Source of the DNA: UBA9676 sp963730065
Lineage (GTDB): Bacteria > Actinomycetota > Actinomycetes > Streptosporangiales > Streptosporangiaceae
Length of the DNA stretch: 64,000 nt
Direction of reading: 5' to 3'
NCBI GenBank assembly: GCA_963730065.1
Contig: CAVSQL010000019.1
Span: 1-64,000, forward strand
Numbering within the stretch: position 1 is the stretch's first letter; every line of letters starts with the position of its first letter. This document shows positions 1 to 8,042 of the stretch, piece after piece. The position numbers and the translations under genes were made by a program. The notes beneath the pieces were generated by a model. That model was given only the letters and a program-made list of their open reading frames with translations. It did no database searches and was not told the DNA's origin.

Positions 1-178
1 GCCCTCCTCCCGGCATGCCCAAACCCGGCCCGGAAACGCCCAAAAACGGACACACCAGCCCCTTGACCCCGGCCCGCTTCTTCAGGGATGTAAAACCGCT
101 CCCTCTGGTGGGGGCACTCCGGCTCCGGGATGATCGCTACCTCACCGGCCACTGTGTGTTGCTGGTTGAAGGTGGAGC

Positions 179-329
179 CTGATCATCCCGTCTGCCGTCG
201 GCCAGGGGGCAAGCCCAGCAGACCAGGCCAAGCCGGTCAAGATCGTTCGTCCGGCGGGGCGCTGCATCTTGACCGGCTTGGCCCGGCCCGCTCCCTGGCG
301 GGCGGGTCGACGGCAGACGGGATGATCAG
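179..329. repeat. Long two-tier palindrome (151 bp)
   Basis: Two perfect inverted repeats are nested. The outer arms of 22 bp are at 179-200 and 308-329 and the inner arms of 18 bp are at 226-243 and 266-283, with a 22-nt central loop. The 25-nt internal segments between the arms pair poorly. The whole could extrude as one hairpin. Its origin could be a MITE-like element, a recombination site or a structured RNA, and I cannot decide among these. Confidence 0.85.
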
Positions 330-381
330 CAGGACAGGCGTGCGCGAACGCGCGCCCGGAGAACCGAGGCAAGCGCGGCTC

Positions 382-399
382 GTGCCACATATGTGCCAC
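382..399. repeat. Paired direct repeat GTGCCAC, 11-bp pitch
   Basis: GTGCCAC occurs at 382-388 and 393-399, separated by ATAT. It is one of eight such pairs between 0.4 and 11.5 kb. It lies about 75 bp before a degenerate tRNA, as arm-type integrase sites do. That function is inferred. Confidence 0.6.
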
Positions 400-473
400 G
401 CACTAGGAGCATTCACGGTCAATGGTGGTAACTCACGGACCAGGCACCCGATCCACCAGCGCATATATCGGTA

Positions 474-542
474 CTGCTAGGACTTGCTCGGTGGTACCGA
501 CCTTCCAAGCTGGTTATGCAGGTTCGATTCCCGTCGCCGGCT
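474..542 (+). pseudogene. Degenerate tRNA-Gly(TCC)-like sequence
   Basis: The anticodon loop CTTCCAA with its 3' stem, and a T-loop GGTTCGATTCCCGTC, closely match bacterial tRNA-Gly(TCC). The 5' acceptor strand does not pair with the 3' strand CGCCGGC, the D-stem is broken and no CCA is encoded. It is therefore a tRNA relic or an att-site remnant rather than a working gene. Confidence 0.6.
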
Positions 543-543
543 G

Positions 544-1032
544 TCAGCTTCTCTCCGCCGTCCTCGCGAGCTGCGACAGCACGTCCTCACCAGCGGCGGA
601 CCGTTCGCTCCGGAAGCGCTTCATTTCCCGGAAACCGAATGCCGCGTGAAGATGAAGAGAGGCGACGTTATCCGCCCCGGTCACATAGAACACTTTGTCG
701 GTGCGGGCGAAGGCCCAGCGCAGGCGGGCCTGCGTCAACTGCATGGCGATACCCCGGCGCCGCCACGCCGGATCCACCAGGACGCCGCTGAGGTAGCAAC
801 CAGCCGGAGCTCCCGGGCCCGCCTCATCCGCTGCCAGCTCCATGACCCTGCCGTAGGCGACTACCTGGCCGCTGGCCTTGGCGACGACCATGTGGCGCAG
901 ATCATCGGTAATGTCCGAGGCGAACTGCTCGCCAAGGTCACCAGGCTTGACCCGAAGGACACGCACGGCAAACTCGACAGCCGATGAGACGTCCGCCTCC
1001 GTGAGCGGCTCGACCTGCACCGAGCGCACCAT
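544..1032 (-). CDS. GNAT-family N-acetyltransferase
   Basis: This is a 162-residue single-domain GNAT enzyme, which moves an acetyl group from acetyl-CoA to an unidentified amine. The acetyl-CoA pyrophosphate loop is visible as RRRGIA after the beta-4 segment GCYLSGVLVDPAW, followed by a typical C-terminal half (FYVTGADNVASLHLHAAFGF). The frame stays open upstream to 1176, but that extension runs through a paired direct repeat at 1154-1176 and has no GNAT similarity. I therefore place the start at the methionine of MVRSVQVEPLTEADV. It is a lone gene in mobile DNA, its substrate is unknown, and it could be a resistance- or toxin-type acetyltransferase. Confidence 0.8.
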   Translation of the reverse strand: MVRSVQVEPLTEADVSSAVEFAVRVLRVKPGDLGEQFASDITDDLRHMVVAKASGQVVAYGRVMELAADEAGPGAPAGCYLSGVLVDPAWRRRGIAMQLTQARLRWAFARTDKVFYVTGADNVASLHLHAAFGFREMKRFRSERSAAGEDVLSQLARTAERS

Positions 1033-1153
1033 GCCATCGGCCGACTGCGGCGGCGGACGACGCGCATCGTGCCCCAGCACCTTGCCGATTAGCCTCTTCA
1101 GCCACAGTGCACAAGTGTACGGACGGAATACGGAAGACCGAGGGGGCGCCGTG

Positions 1154-1176
1154 ACTGTTGCCAACACTGTTGCCAA
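1154..1176. repeat. Paired direct repeat ACTGTTGCCAA, 12-bp pitch
   Basis: ACTGTTGCCAA occurs perfectly at 1154-1164 and 1166-1176. It belongs to the set of paired repeats scattered over the accessory region. It sits about 120 bp upstream of the acetyltransferase start. Confidence 0.6.
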
Positions 1177-1297
1177 GCCGCTGGACGACCTCTGTCACGT
1201 GCAGACACCTCTGGAACATCGATCCAGGGCGCGGACGGGAGTGGACAGCCCTGGACGACCTGCCCAGAACTACGGATCAGAAGGTCGTGTTGACTGT

Positions 1298-1477
1298 TTA
1301 CGGACTGCCGCCCATCAGGTCCACCAGGAACCCAGCTGTCAGATGATGTGCAGCGCAGAACTTGTCGGCGGCCTTATCGTCCACGTGCTCGGGGAGAGTC
1401 GCCAGAGCCGCGGCGGCGACGTCATCCATCCCGGCCCGGTGAAGCACCTTCACGATCTCCTGACGGGAATAGGTCAT
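1298..1477 (-). CDS. Small conserved hypothetical protein (59 aa)
   Basis: This acidic 59-residue protein begins MTYSRQEIVKVLHRAGM and ends LVDLMGGSP. Its helical pattern resembles short proteins of unknown function often seen near actinomycete mobile DNA. The longer open frame back to 1573 runs through the IS end at 1495 and was rejected in favour of the ATG at 1477. The IS terminus lies only 18 bp upstream of this start, so the native promoter has probably been displaced. No function can be assigned. Confidence 0.5.
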   Translation of the reverse strand: MTYSRQEIVKVLHRAGMDDVAAAALATLPEHVDDKAADKFCAAHHLTAGFLVDLMGGSP

Positions 1478-1494
1478 GGGGACCACCCCACTTA

Positions 1495-2266
1495 GAGCCT
1501 GTTTAAGAACTGGCTGATCCTGCCTATAACGGTTTGCGACCTTCCTGGCGTTCCGCCGGCGCGCCTGCCGCACAGCGATAGGAGGCCCCTGGTACCCGCA
1601 CGGGTGTCGAATCCGGATCGCAGGGCCCAGGAGCCTTCATGCCGTTGTACCTTGTCCCGCCCGTTCCCGCATCCGTGCCCGCGTGTGCGCAGGCCACCGA
1701 CGGGGTGGCGTGCCGGTGCTGCCCGGGCGGGATCAGCCGCAGCACCCGGGGCGGGTTTACCCCTCGGATATGAGCGACGCGGAATGGGCGGTCATCGAGC
1801 CGCTGCTGCCGGCGCCGGGCTGGACCCTGGGCCGGGGCGGATCACCCGGCCTGTACTGCCGCCGGGACATCGTCAACGCGATCCGCTACCTGACGCACAA
1901 CGGCCCGGTATGGCGGGCGATGCCCGCTGACCTGCCGCACTGGCGCACCGTGTACCACTACGTGCGCACCTGGCAGGAAACCGGCGCCACCCGCCGCATG
2001 CATGACCAGCTGCGCGAGGCCGTCCGCGTCCTGGCCGGCCGCGGCCCGCAGCCAACCGCCGCGATCATCGACTCCCAGTCGGTCAAAGCCGCCGACACCG
2101 TCGGCAAGGACAGCCGCGGCTACGACGCCGGGAAGAAGATCGAGGGCAGGAAGAGGCACCTCGCGGTTGACGTGACGGGCCTCATCTTGTGCGTCTTGGT
2201 CACGGCCGCCTCCGTCCAGGACCGCGACGGCGCCCGCCCGCTGCTGTGGCGGTCCTTAACAGGCTC
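1495..2266 (+). mobile_element. Internally deleted IS5-type element
   Basis: The left end GAGCCTGTTTAAGAAC (1495-1510) and right end GTCCTTAACAGGCTC (2252-2266) are imperfect inverted repeats. The transposase frame inside lacks its C-terminal catalytic half, so the copy is non-autonomous. Its right end abuts the cca stop codon. Confidence 0.7.
1683..2257 (+). pseudogene. IS5-family transposase, C-terminally truncated
   Basis: The N-terminal helix-turn-helix part (SDAEWAVIEPLLPAPGW through VWRAMPADLPHWRTVYHYVRTW) and the first DDE aspartate region (AAIIDSQSVKAADT), then GRKRHLAVDVTG, are clear IS5-family features. The protein stops matching after ASVQDRDGARPLLW, where the IS right terminus begins. 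The second aspartate and the glutamate of the DDE triad are therefore missing and the product cannot be an active transposase. The open frame runs on to 2678 through the terminus and across antisense cca sequence. The exact start is uncertain: the GTG at 1683 or the ATG at 1770. Confidence 0.85.
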
Positions 2267-3757
2267 TCAGGGATCAGGGTTCGGGCCGGCGGCTGGCGGT
2301 GTGATGCCATGTTCGCGTGCCCAGCGGAGCAATTCGGCCGTAGCTCGCTCGCGGCCGAGCGGGCCATGTTCCATCCGCAGGTCGAGCAGGAAACGGCGGG
2401 CCCCGCCCACCGCGGTCCCCGGCCGCAGCCCCAGGACCCGCATGATCTCGTGGCCATCGAGATCGGGCCGGATCTTGGCGAGCTCCTCTTCCTTCGCGAG
2501 CCAGGCGATGCGCTGCTCGAGCGCGTCGTATGCGCCCGCCAGCCGGGACGCCCTCGCCTTGTTCCTGGTGGTGCAGTCCGCGCGGGTGAGCACATGCAGC
2601 CGTGGAAGCAGCGGACCCGCGTCCCGCACATACCTGCGGACCGCTGAGTCGGTCCACTCGCCCGGACCGTATCCGTGAAACCGCAGGTGCAGTGCAACCA
2701 GCCGGGCCACGTCGTCGACGACGGACTTGGGGAAGCGCAGCTCACGGAGCCGCGCCCGGGCCATCGCAGCACCGACGACCTCATGATGGTGGAAGGCCAC
2801 CCGTCCGCCCGGCCGCAGCGTCCGGGTCTCCGGCTTGCCGATGTCGTGCAGCAGCGCGGCGAGCCGCACCACAAGATCGGCGGACAGGCCATACCGCTCC
2901 TCAAGCTTGGCCGCCTGGGTGAGCACGGTAAGTGAGTGCTCGTAGACGTCTTTGTGGCGGTGGTGCTCATCGGTTTCCAGCTTGAGCTTCGGCACCTCGG
3001 GCAGGACATACGCGGCCAGGCCAGTGTCCGTAAGCAGTTCGATCCCGGTCCGCGGGCCGGGCGCGACCACCAGCTTGGCCAGTTCGGCCCGGATCCGCTC
3101 CCGGGACACGATTTCGATCCGGCGGGCCATCGCGGTCATGGCCTCGCGGACCTCTGGCGCAACGGAGAACCCAAGCTGAGCGGCGAATCTTGCCGCGCGC
3201 AGCATGCGGACCGGATCGTCGCCGAACGAGCCCGACGGGCTGCTGGGCGTGCGCAGCACGCCCTCCCCCAGATCACGCAGGCCGCCAAACGGATCCACCA
3301 GATCGTCGGCCCCGGCGACCGGAAGCCGCGCGGCCATCGCGTTGATGGTGAAATCCCGCCGGGCCAGGTCCTCCTCCAGCGAGGTGCCATACCGCACAGC
3401 GGGCTTGCGTGACTTCGGGCCGTAACTCTCGCTCCGGTAGGCCGTGATCTCGAAGGTGCAGCCGTCCTTCCGCAGCCCCACGGTCCCGAATTCGATTCCG
3501 ATCAGCCAGACCTTATCCGCCCAGTCCCCGGTTATCTCCAGCACCCGTTCGGGTGCGGCATCGGTGGCCAGGTCCACGTCGTCCGCCCGCCTGGACAGGA
3601 ACACGTCCCGCACGGAACCCCCGACGAGCGCGAGTTCGTGCCCATGCGCCGCGAACACGCGGCCAAGCTCATCGGCGGCGGGAGCGACCTTGCGGAGCAG
3701 GGCGGCAACAGCACGGCGCTGCGGATCGGTCAGGGGCACGGTAGTCGGCAACGGCAT
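2267..3757 (-). CDS. cca: CCA tRNA nucleotidyltransferase
   Basis: This is a class II CCA-adding enzyme of 496 residues, the full family length for actinobacteria. It adds or repairs the 3' CCA of tRNAs using CTP and ATP. The nucleotidyltransferase signature GGSVRD is at 46-51 with the metal-binding DVD at 60-62. The template arm RRDFTINAMA follows, and a C-terminal HD domain carries LLHDIGKP. The ATG at 3757 is preferred over a TTG at 3769, since a TACCCT -10 box lies 14 bp upstream. The gene is tightly enclosed: the stop codon touches an IS end at 2266 and another inverted IS end lies 39 bp upstream of the start. It is intact despite its mobile setting. Whether it is the only cca copy in the genome cannot be seen here. 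Confidence 0.95.
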   Translation of the reverse strand: MPLPTTVPLTDPQRRAVAALLRKVAPAADELGRVFAAHGHELALVGGSVRDVFLSRRADDVDLATDAAPERVLEITGDWADKVWLIGIEFGTVGLRKDGCTFEITAYRSESYGPKSRKPAVRYGTSLEEDLARRDFTINAMAARLPVAGADDLVDPFGGLRDLGEGVLRTPSSPSGSFGDDPVRMLRAARFAAQLGFSVAPEVREAMTAMARRIEIVSRERIRAELAKLVVAPGPRTGIELLTDTGLAAYVLPEVPKLKLETDEHHRHKDVYEHSLTVLTQAAKLEERYGLSADLVVRLAALLHDIGKPETRTLRPGGRVAFHHHEVVGAAMARARLRELRFPKSVVDDVARLVALHLRFHGYGPGEWTDSAVRRYVRDAGPLLPRLHVLTRADCTTRNKARASRLAGAYDALEQRIAWLAKEEELAKIRPDLDGHEIMRVLGLRPGTAVGGARRFLLDLRMEHGPLGRERATAELLRWAREHGITPPAAGPNPDP

Positions 3758-3819
3758 TCTGCGCGGCAATCAGGGTAGGCGTTCGGTAAAGCTTAGAGCC
3801 AGTTCTTAAACAGTCTCGG

Positions 3820-4832
3820 TTGTTCTGCCACGTGTATGGGCGGGCCAAGGGCCAGGCGCAGATGATCCCGGGCTGGCCGTATTCGGTGGTCGCGGCGCTG
3901 GAGCCCGGCCGCACCTCCTGGACCGCGGTGCTGGACGCGGTGCGCCTGGGCCCCGGGGACGACGAGGCCGCGGTGACCGCCGCGCAGGTCCGCGACGTCA
4001 TCACCCGGCTGATCGGCGCCGGGCACTGGCGCCCCGGTGATCCGGCCATCCTGGTCATCTTCGACGCCGGCTATGACGTGCCCCGGCTGTCATTCGCCCT
4101 CGCGGACCTGCCGGTGGAGGTGCTGGGGCGGCTGCGCAGCGACCGGGTGATGCGGCTGCCCGCGGCGCCAGGCCAGCCCGGCGCCAGGGCCGGCCCCGCA
4201 AGCACGGCGGCGAGCTGGCGCTGGCTGACCCGGCAACCTGGCCGGCGCCGCAGGTCGCTACCAGCACGGTGACCTCCCGGTACGGGACAGCCGTGGCTGC
4301 CGCGTGGGACCGGGTGCACCCGCGGCTGACCCACCGGTCCGCCTGGCTGGACCATGACGGCCCGCTGCCGGTCATCGAAGGGACCCTGATCCGCCTCCAG
4401 GTGGACCATCTGCCCGGTGACCGTGATCCCAAGCCGGTGTGGCTGTGGTCCTCGGCCACCGGCGTGGCCCCCGATGAGGTGGACCGGCTGTGGCAGGCGT
4501 TCTTGCGCCGCTTCGACCTTGAGCACACCTTCCGCCTGTTCAAGCAGGTCCTCGGCTGGACCGCTCCCAAGATCCGCAACCCGCCCGCCGCCGACCGGTG
4601 GACCTGGCTGATCATCACCGTCCATGCCCAGCTGCGCCTCGCCCGGCCACTCGCCAGCGACCTGCGCCGCCCCTGGGAACGCCCCGCACCCCCCGGCCAG
4701 CTGACCCCGGCCAGGGTTCGCCGGGGGTTTAGAAACATCCGCCCGACCATCCCCTGCCCAGCGGCGCACCAAAACCCGGCAAGCCCGGCCCTGGCAGGCC
4801 GCCAGGCTCGAAGAACCGCCATCCGGACCTTC
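3820..4832 (+). pseudogene. NF041680-type transposase, truncated and frameshifted
   Basis: Three pieces align to one transposase family that I know as NF041680. The first is frame 3820-4230 (CHVYGRAKGQAQMIPGWPYSVVAALE and DPAILVIFDAGYDVPRL). The second is 4269-4735 (DLEHTFRLFKQVLGWTAPKIR). The third is a tail in another frame (KPGPGRPPGSKNRHP, about 4770-4832). The N-terminus is cut off by the IS end at 3817 and the C-terminus by the IS5 fragment at 4833. At least two frame changes are needed. The gene is dead. Confidence 0.75.
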
Positions 4833-5272
4833 TTGGCGTTATCCCAGCCCCGGCTGGCCTTGGGCACGGTGTCGGTGGCGCGCACCGACTGCGAGTCGAT
4901 GACCGCGGCGGTGGGCTGGGGCTGGCGCCCGGCCGCTGCCCTGACCTGGGCGCGCAGCTGCCCGTGCAGCCGGGCCAGGGTGCCATCATCGCGCCAGGCG
5001 GCAAAGTAGCCGTAGACGGTCTGCCAGGGCGGGAAACCGGCGGGGAGATACCGCCAGGCGCATCCCGTGCGGTCCAGATACAAGATCGCCTCCACAATCC
5101 TGCGGGCAGGCCAGATACGCGGCCGCCCCCGGCCGCCAGCCACATGCCCGGGCAGGTGCGCAGCGATCACCTGCCATTGCGCATCGGTCAGGTCACTCGG
5201 ATAGCGCCTGGCTTCCCGCCCAGGCAGACGCGTACTGTGGGCGCACGCGGGCCCCATCACCTTGATCGTCAC
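4833..5272 (-). pseudogene. IS5-family transposase N-terminal fragment
   Basis: About 145 N-terminal residues of a second, different IS5-type transposase are visible (YPSDLTDAQWQVIAAHLPG, TGCAWRYLPAGFPPWQTVYGYF, AAVIDSQSVRATDT). Homology ends abruptly after DNAKKV, where the antisense NF041680 transposase begins. The continuing open frame to 4055 is a chimera of two dead transposases facing opposite ways. It lacks most of the DDE domain. Confidence 0.8.
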
Positions 5273-5785
5273 ACATCGGGATCATGGGGCCCGCGCCTGG
5301 CATCTGAGCCGAGCGACACACCGCCAGATCACCAGCCCAGGCCGCGCCAGCACGATTTATCAAACGCTCACTTAGTAAGTATCAAGGCGGCGCCGCTGCG
5401 CGGCGCCGCGGGCCGGCGCCAGCGCTCGGCCTCCGGCCTTGGGAAGGCCCCGGCCGGCGCGCGCCGGCCCTCACGCTCGCAGCCCAGCGCTGATCTACCA
5501 GGCTCACCCGGTCCCGCAGCTGGTGCTGGCGGTGCCGTCTTCCTCGGCGGTCCAGTGTCCCGCTCCCCGGCCGCCCTGTCTAGGTCGCTCCCTGCGGTCG
5601 CGTCGCATGCGATCGGCTTCGCCGAAACCTAGACACGACGTCCACTCGCCAGGGATCGGCGCCTATCGAGGAAGATGGGGAAAGTAGGAGTCGACCGGTT
5701 ATATGGTTCCGGTTCCCTAGTTCCCGGTGGCTCTGCCACAGCTCCACCGATATGTACCACGAAGGCGCAAAAGACAGAGGCGGTG
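5273..5785. other. Intergenic, GC hairpin-rich, no gene recognised
   Basis: No coding family is recognised. The stretch contains GC self-complementary segments around 5384-5402, a further GC-rich block to 5470, and a 59-bp stem-loop structure at 5577-5635. It separates the transposase debris from the YbjQ-like gene. Confidence 0.5.
5577..5635. repeat. Stem enclosing small hairpins
   Basis: TGTCTAGGT (5577-5585) and ACCTAGACA (5627-5635) are perfect inverted repeats. They enclose the 10-bp palindrome TCGCATGCGA and the hairpin CGGCTTCGCCG. The folded form would be a multibranched structure. The role is unknown; a transposon end or a terminator are options. Confidence 0.6.
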
Positions 5786-6646
5786 ATGGCCGAGTTGGCC
5801 GACCGTGGCGCGACCTGGGGGTCGGTACTGTCGGTTAACGCGTTCGCTGCGATCAGTAGCGTTGGGTTCGAGCCGGTCGGTCAGGTATTCGGAGCCGCCG
5901 GATACCCGCTCACTGCCACCGCAGCCGTCAGCTGCCCCGGGGCTGCAACCCATTCCCTGATCCCCGGCGCGCCGGCGAGGGTTACAAGCTGGCCCGGCTC
6001 GGCCGCGCGGATCGCGCAGGCACTCTACGACGGGTACCGGACGGCGATCGACCGGATGGCCGGCGAATGCTCAGATCTCGGCGGCCACGGCATCGTGGGC
6101 GCATCACTGCAGGTCACCGAGACCCCCGGCGATAGCTTCACGGCCGCCACCGTCGCGTTCCAGGTCATCGGCACGGCCGTGCGAGCCACAGGCTGCCCGC
6201 CGCTGCCCCGCCCGTTCACCACCGAGCTGTCCGGCCCGGACTTCGCCAAGCTGCTCATGGACGGCTGGGTGCCCGCCGGGATCGCCCTGGGCATCTCGGT
6301 GGCCGGGCTGCACGACAACTTGGTGACGACCAGCTCCGGCCCCTGGGGCACAGGGAACGCGGAGGTGCCCGCCTACACCGACCTGATGACCTACGTCCGG
6401 CAGGATGCGCGGAGCCGGCTAGAGCAGACGGTACGCGCGCTGGGTGCTGACGGCGTCGTCGTGTCCGCAATGACACTGCACGTCCGCAGCGACGAGTGCC
6501 AGGCGCACCCAGGCCGCACAGACCATTTCGCAGAGGCAGTCATTACAGGTACCGCCGTGGCGAGATTCGCCGACCGGCGCACGGCAGCCCCGGCACCGCG
6601 CCTCGCTGTCCTGTCGCTCGACCCCAACGCCAAGCCAGTGCCCTGA
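5786..6646 (+). CDS. YbjQ/UPF0145-like heavy-metal-binding-domain protein
   Basis: This 286-residue protein has two tandem copies of the YbjQ-like fold. The first is around residues 10-150 (SVNAFAAISSVGFEPVGQVFG, IDRMAGECSDLGGHGIVGAS). The second is around 175-275 (AGIALGISVAGLHD, RLEQTVRALGADGVVVSAMTLHV). Such pentameric beta-rich proteins are labelled heavy-metal-binding, but their real function is unclear. The ATG of MAELADRG follows GAGGCGGTG and is preferred to the upstream in-frame methionine at 5675. No operon partner is seen, and the gene lies between IS debris and an IS630-type element. Confidence 0.75.
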   Translation: MAELADRGATWGSVLSVNAFAAISSVGFEPVGQVFGAAGYPLTATAAVSCPGAATHSLIPGAPARVTSWPGSAARIAQALYDGYRTAIDRMAGECSDLGGHGIVGASLQVTETPGDSFTAATVAFQVIGTAVRATGCPPLPRPFTTELSGPDFAKLLMDGWVPAGIALGISVAGLHDNLVTTSSGPWGTGNAEVPAYTDLMTYVRQDARSRLEQTVRALGADGVVVSAMTLHVRSDECQAHPGRTDHFAEAVITGTAVARFADRRTAAPAPRLAVLSLDPNAKPVP

Positions 6647-6699
6647 CCAGAATCGGTGCCCAGCCCGCAAGCCCCCAGCTCAAGACACGACCGGGTGCC

Positions 6700-6722
6700 G
6701 GGTTGCAGTTTGGGTTGCAGTT
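6700..6722. repeat. Paired direct repeat GGGTTGCAGTT, 12-bp pitch
   Basis: GGGTTGCAGTT is perfect at 6700-6710 and 6712-6722. It lies in a 214-bp intergenic gap (6647-6860) where no gene was recognised. Confidence 0.6.
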
Positions 6723-6860
6723 CACCACCGTGCAAAGCCGTCCAAGGCGGACCAATCAGTAGCGTTGACCCAGTCTGAACCGATCGGGACGGCCGCGATC
6801 CGAGCTGCTAATGCGGTTAGGGCTTCTGCGCGGCGCTCAGCCCTTTAATGGCCAGCCTAA

Positions 6861-7985
6861 CTAGTGGTGTGTAAGTGAGTTTGTTTTAGTCTTGGCGCGC
6901 TGGATGCTGGCGAGGATCTCGTCGGCGTCCTTGGTCCAGGTAAACGGCCGGGGGTGGTCGTTCCAGTGGTCGATGAAGGAGCCGATGGCAGCGGTGAGTT
7001 CCTTGACGGAGGTGAAGGTGCCGCGGCGGATGGCCTGGCGGGTGATGACGGAGAAGAAGCACTCCACGAGGTTGAGCCAGGAGCAGCTGGTCGGGGTGAA
7101 GTGCAGGGTGATCCGCTGGTTGGCGGGGCGGGCCAGCCAGTCGCGGATGCCGGCGTGCTTGTGCGTGGCGTAGTTGTCGCAGACCACGTGCAGCTCGGTG
7201 CCGGGGTAGGCGGCGGCGACCTTCTTCAGGAAGCGCAGGAACTCGCCGTGCCGGTGGCGGGGGTAGCAGGCATCGGTGACGGTGCCGGTGGCGGTTTCCA
7301 GGGCGGCGAACAAGGTGGTGGTGCCGTGGCGGATGTAGTCATGGGTCTGCCGTTCGGGGATGCCCGGGCGCATCGGCAGCACCGGCCGGGTCCGGTCCAG
7401 GGCCTGAATCTGGCTCTTTTCATCGACGCAGACCACCACGGCGTTCGCCGGCGGCGCCAGATACAAGCCCACGACGTCGCGGACCTTGGCCTCCAGCTGC
7501 GGGTCAGTGGAGAACTTGAACCCCTCTACCCGGTGCGGCTGCAGGCAGAACTTGCGCCACAGGACCGAGATCGAGTCATGGCTGACGCTGATGCCCTTAA
7601 CCCGCTGCAGCCAGTCCGCAAGCCGCCGGCTCGACCAGTGCGTCACGCCCGCGGCCTGCAGTGATTCCGGCGGCGGGGTCACCGTCGCGGCCAGGATCTG
7701 GCACACCACCGCATCGGTCAGGATCCGCCGCGGGCCGCCCGGCCGGGGCGCGTCCTCCAGCCCAGCCAGCCCCGACTCGGCGTACTGGCGGCGCCACTTG
7801 ACCACCGTCGGCTCGGTGCAGCCCGCCCGCCCGGCGATCTGCGGGCCGGTCAGCCCGTCCGCGGCCAGCAGCACGATCCGGGCCCGTTCCACCACCCGGG
7901 CCGGCGCACCCTTGGCCCGGGCCCGCCGCTCCAGCTCGGCCCGGTCAGCATCGGGCACCGTCAGCACGCGCACGCGATTCGGCAT
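6861..7985 (-). CDS. IS630-family transposase
   Basis: This is a complete 374-residue transposase. The N-terminal helix-turn-helix segment reads LTGPQIAGRAGCTEPTVVKWRRQYAESG. The DDE domain shows VVVCVDEKSQIQALDR (first Asp), LHVVCDNYATHKH (second Asp) and TPTSCSWLNLVECFFSVITRQA (the Glu), so all three catalytic acids are in place. The stop codon TAG lies inside the CTAG at the element edge. It looks functional and is the only intact transposase in the window. It points away from the neighbouring acetyltransferase, whose C-terminus it abuts. Confidence 0.95.
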   Translation of the reverse strand: MPNRVRVLTVPDADRAELERRARAKGAPARVVERARIVLLAADGLTGPQIAGRAGCTEPTVVKWRRQYAESGLAGLEDAPRPGGPRRILTDAVVCQILAATVTPPPESLQAAGVTHWSSRRLADWLQRVKGISVSHDSISVLWRKFCLQPHRVEGFKFSTDPQLEAKVRDVVGLYLAPPANAVVVCVDEKSQIQALDRTRPVLPMRPGIPERQTHDYIRHGTTTLFAALETATGTVTDACYPRHRHGEFLRFLKKVAAAYPGTELHVVCDNYATHKHAGIRDWLARPANQRITLHFTPTSCSWLNLVECFFSVITRQAIRRGTFTSVKELTAAIGSFIDHWNDHPRPFTWTKDADEILASIQRAKTKTNSLTHH

Positions 7986-8042
7986 GCGCCATTGTCCCGC
8001 ATCCGACCCGAAAATTAAAGGAAGACACTCGTCATAACACTA
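6862..8042 (-). mobile_element. IS630-family insertion sequence
   Basis: The element is bounded by TA dinucleotides within CTAG at both ends (6861-6864 and 8040-8043), as expected for IS630-type TA duplication. The ends read GTGGTGTG and, inverted, GTGTTATG. It contains a single complete transposase gene. Confidence 0.75.

Larger units (their letters stand above)
1..473. other. Non-coding left margin
   Basis: I recognise no protein here. The overlapping open frames have no family resemblance and run across a long palindrome. The stretch holds the palindrome at 179-329 and a paired repeat at 382-399, and it leads into a degenerate tRNA. It looks like integration-site debris. Confidence 0.5.
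1495..3817. mobile_element. Composite transposon-like segment carrying cca
   Basis: The outer ends at 1495-1515 and 3797-3817 are inverted repeats identical at 20 of 21 positions, with core CTGTTTAAGAACTGGCT. A third, related end lies at 2252-2266. Between the outer ends are a truncated IS5-type transposase (plus strand) and a complete CCA-adding enzyme gene (minus strand). No clear target duplication is seen. Confidence 0.65.

Noticed and set aside
1033..1176. N-terminal extension of the first GNAT protein (MATVLATV)
   Set aside because: The extension is translated from the paired repeat at 1154-1176 and has no GNAT similarity; the start at 1032 gives a normal family length.
4055..5272. 405-residue minus-strand frame as one novel protein
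   Set aside because: Only the N-terminal 145 residues match an IS5 transposase; the rest is antisense to another dead transposase.
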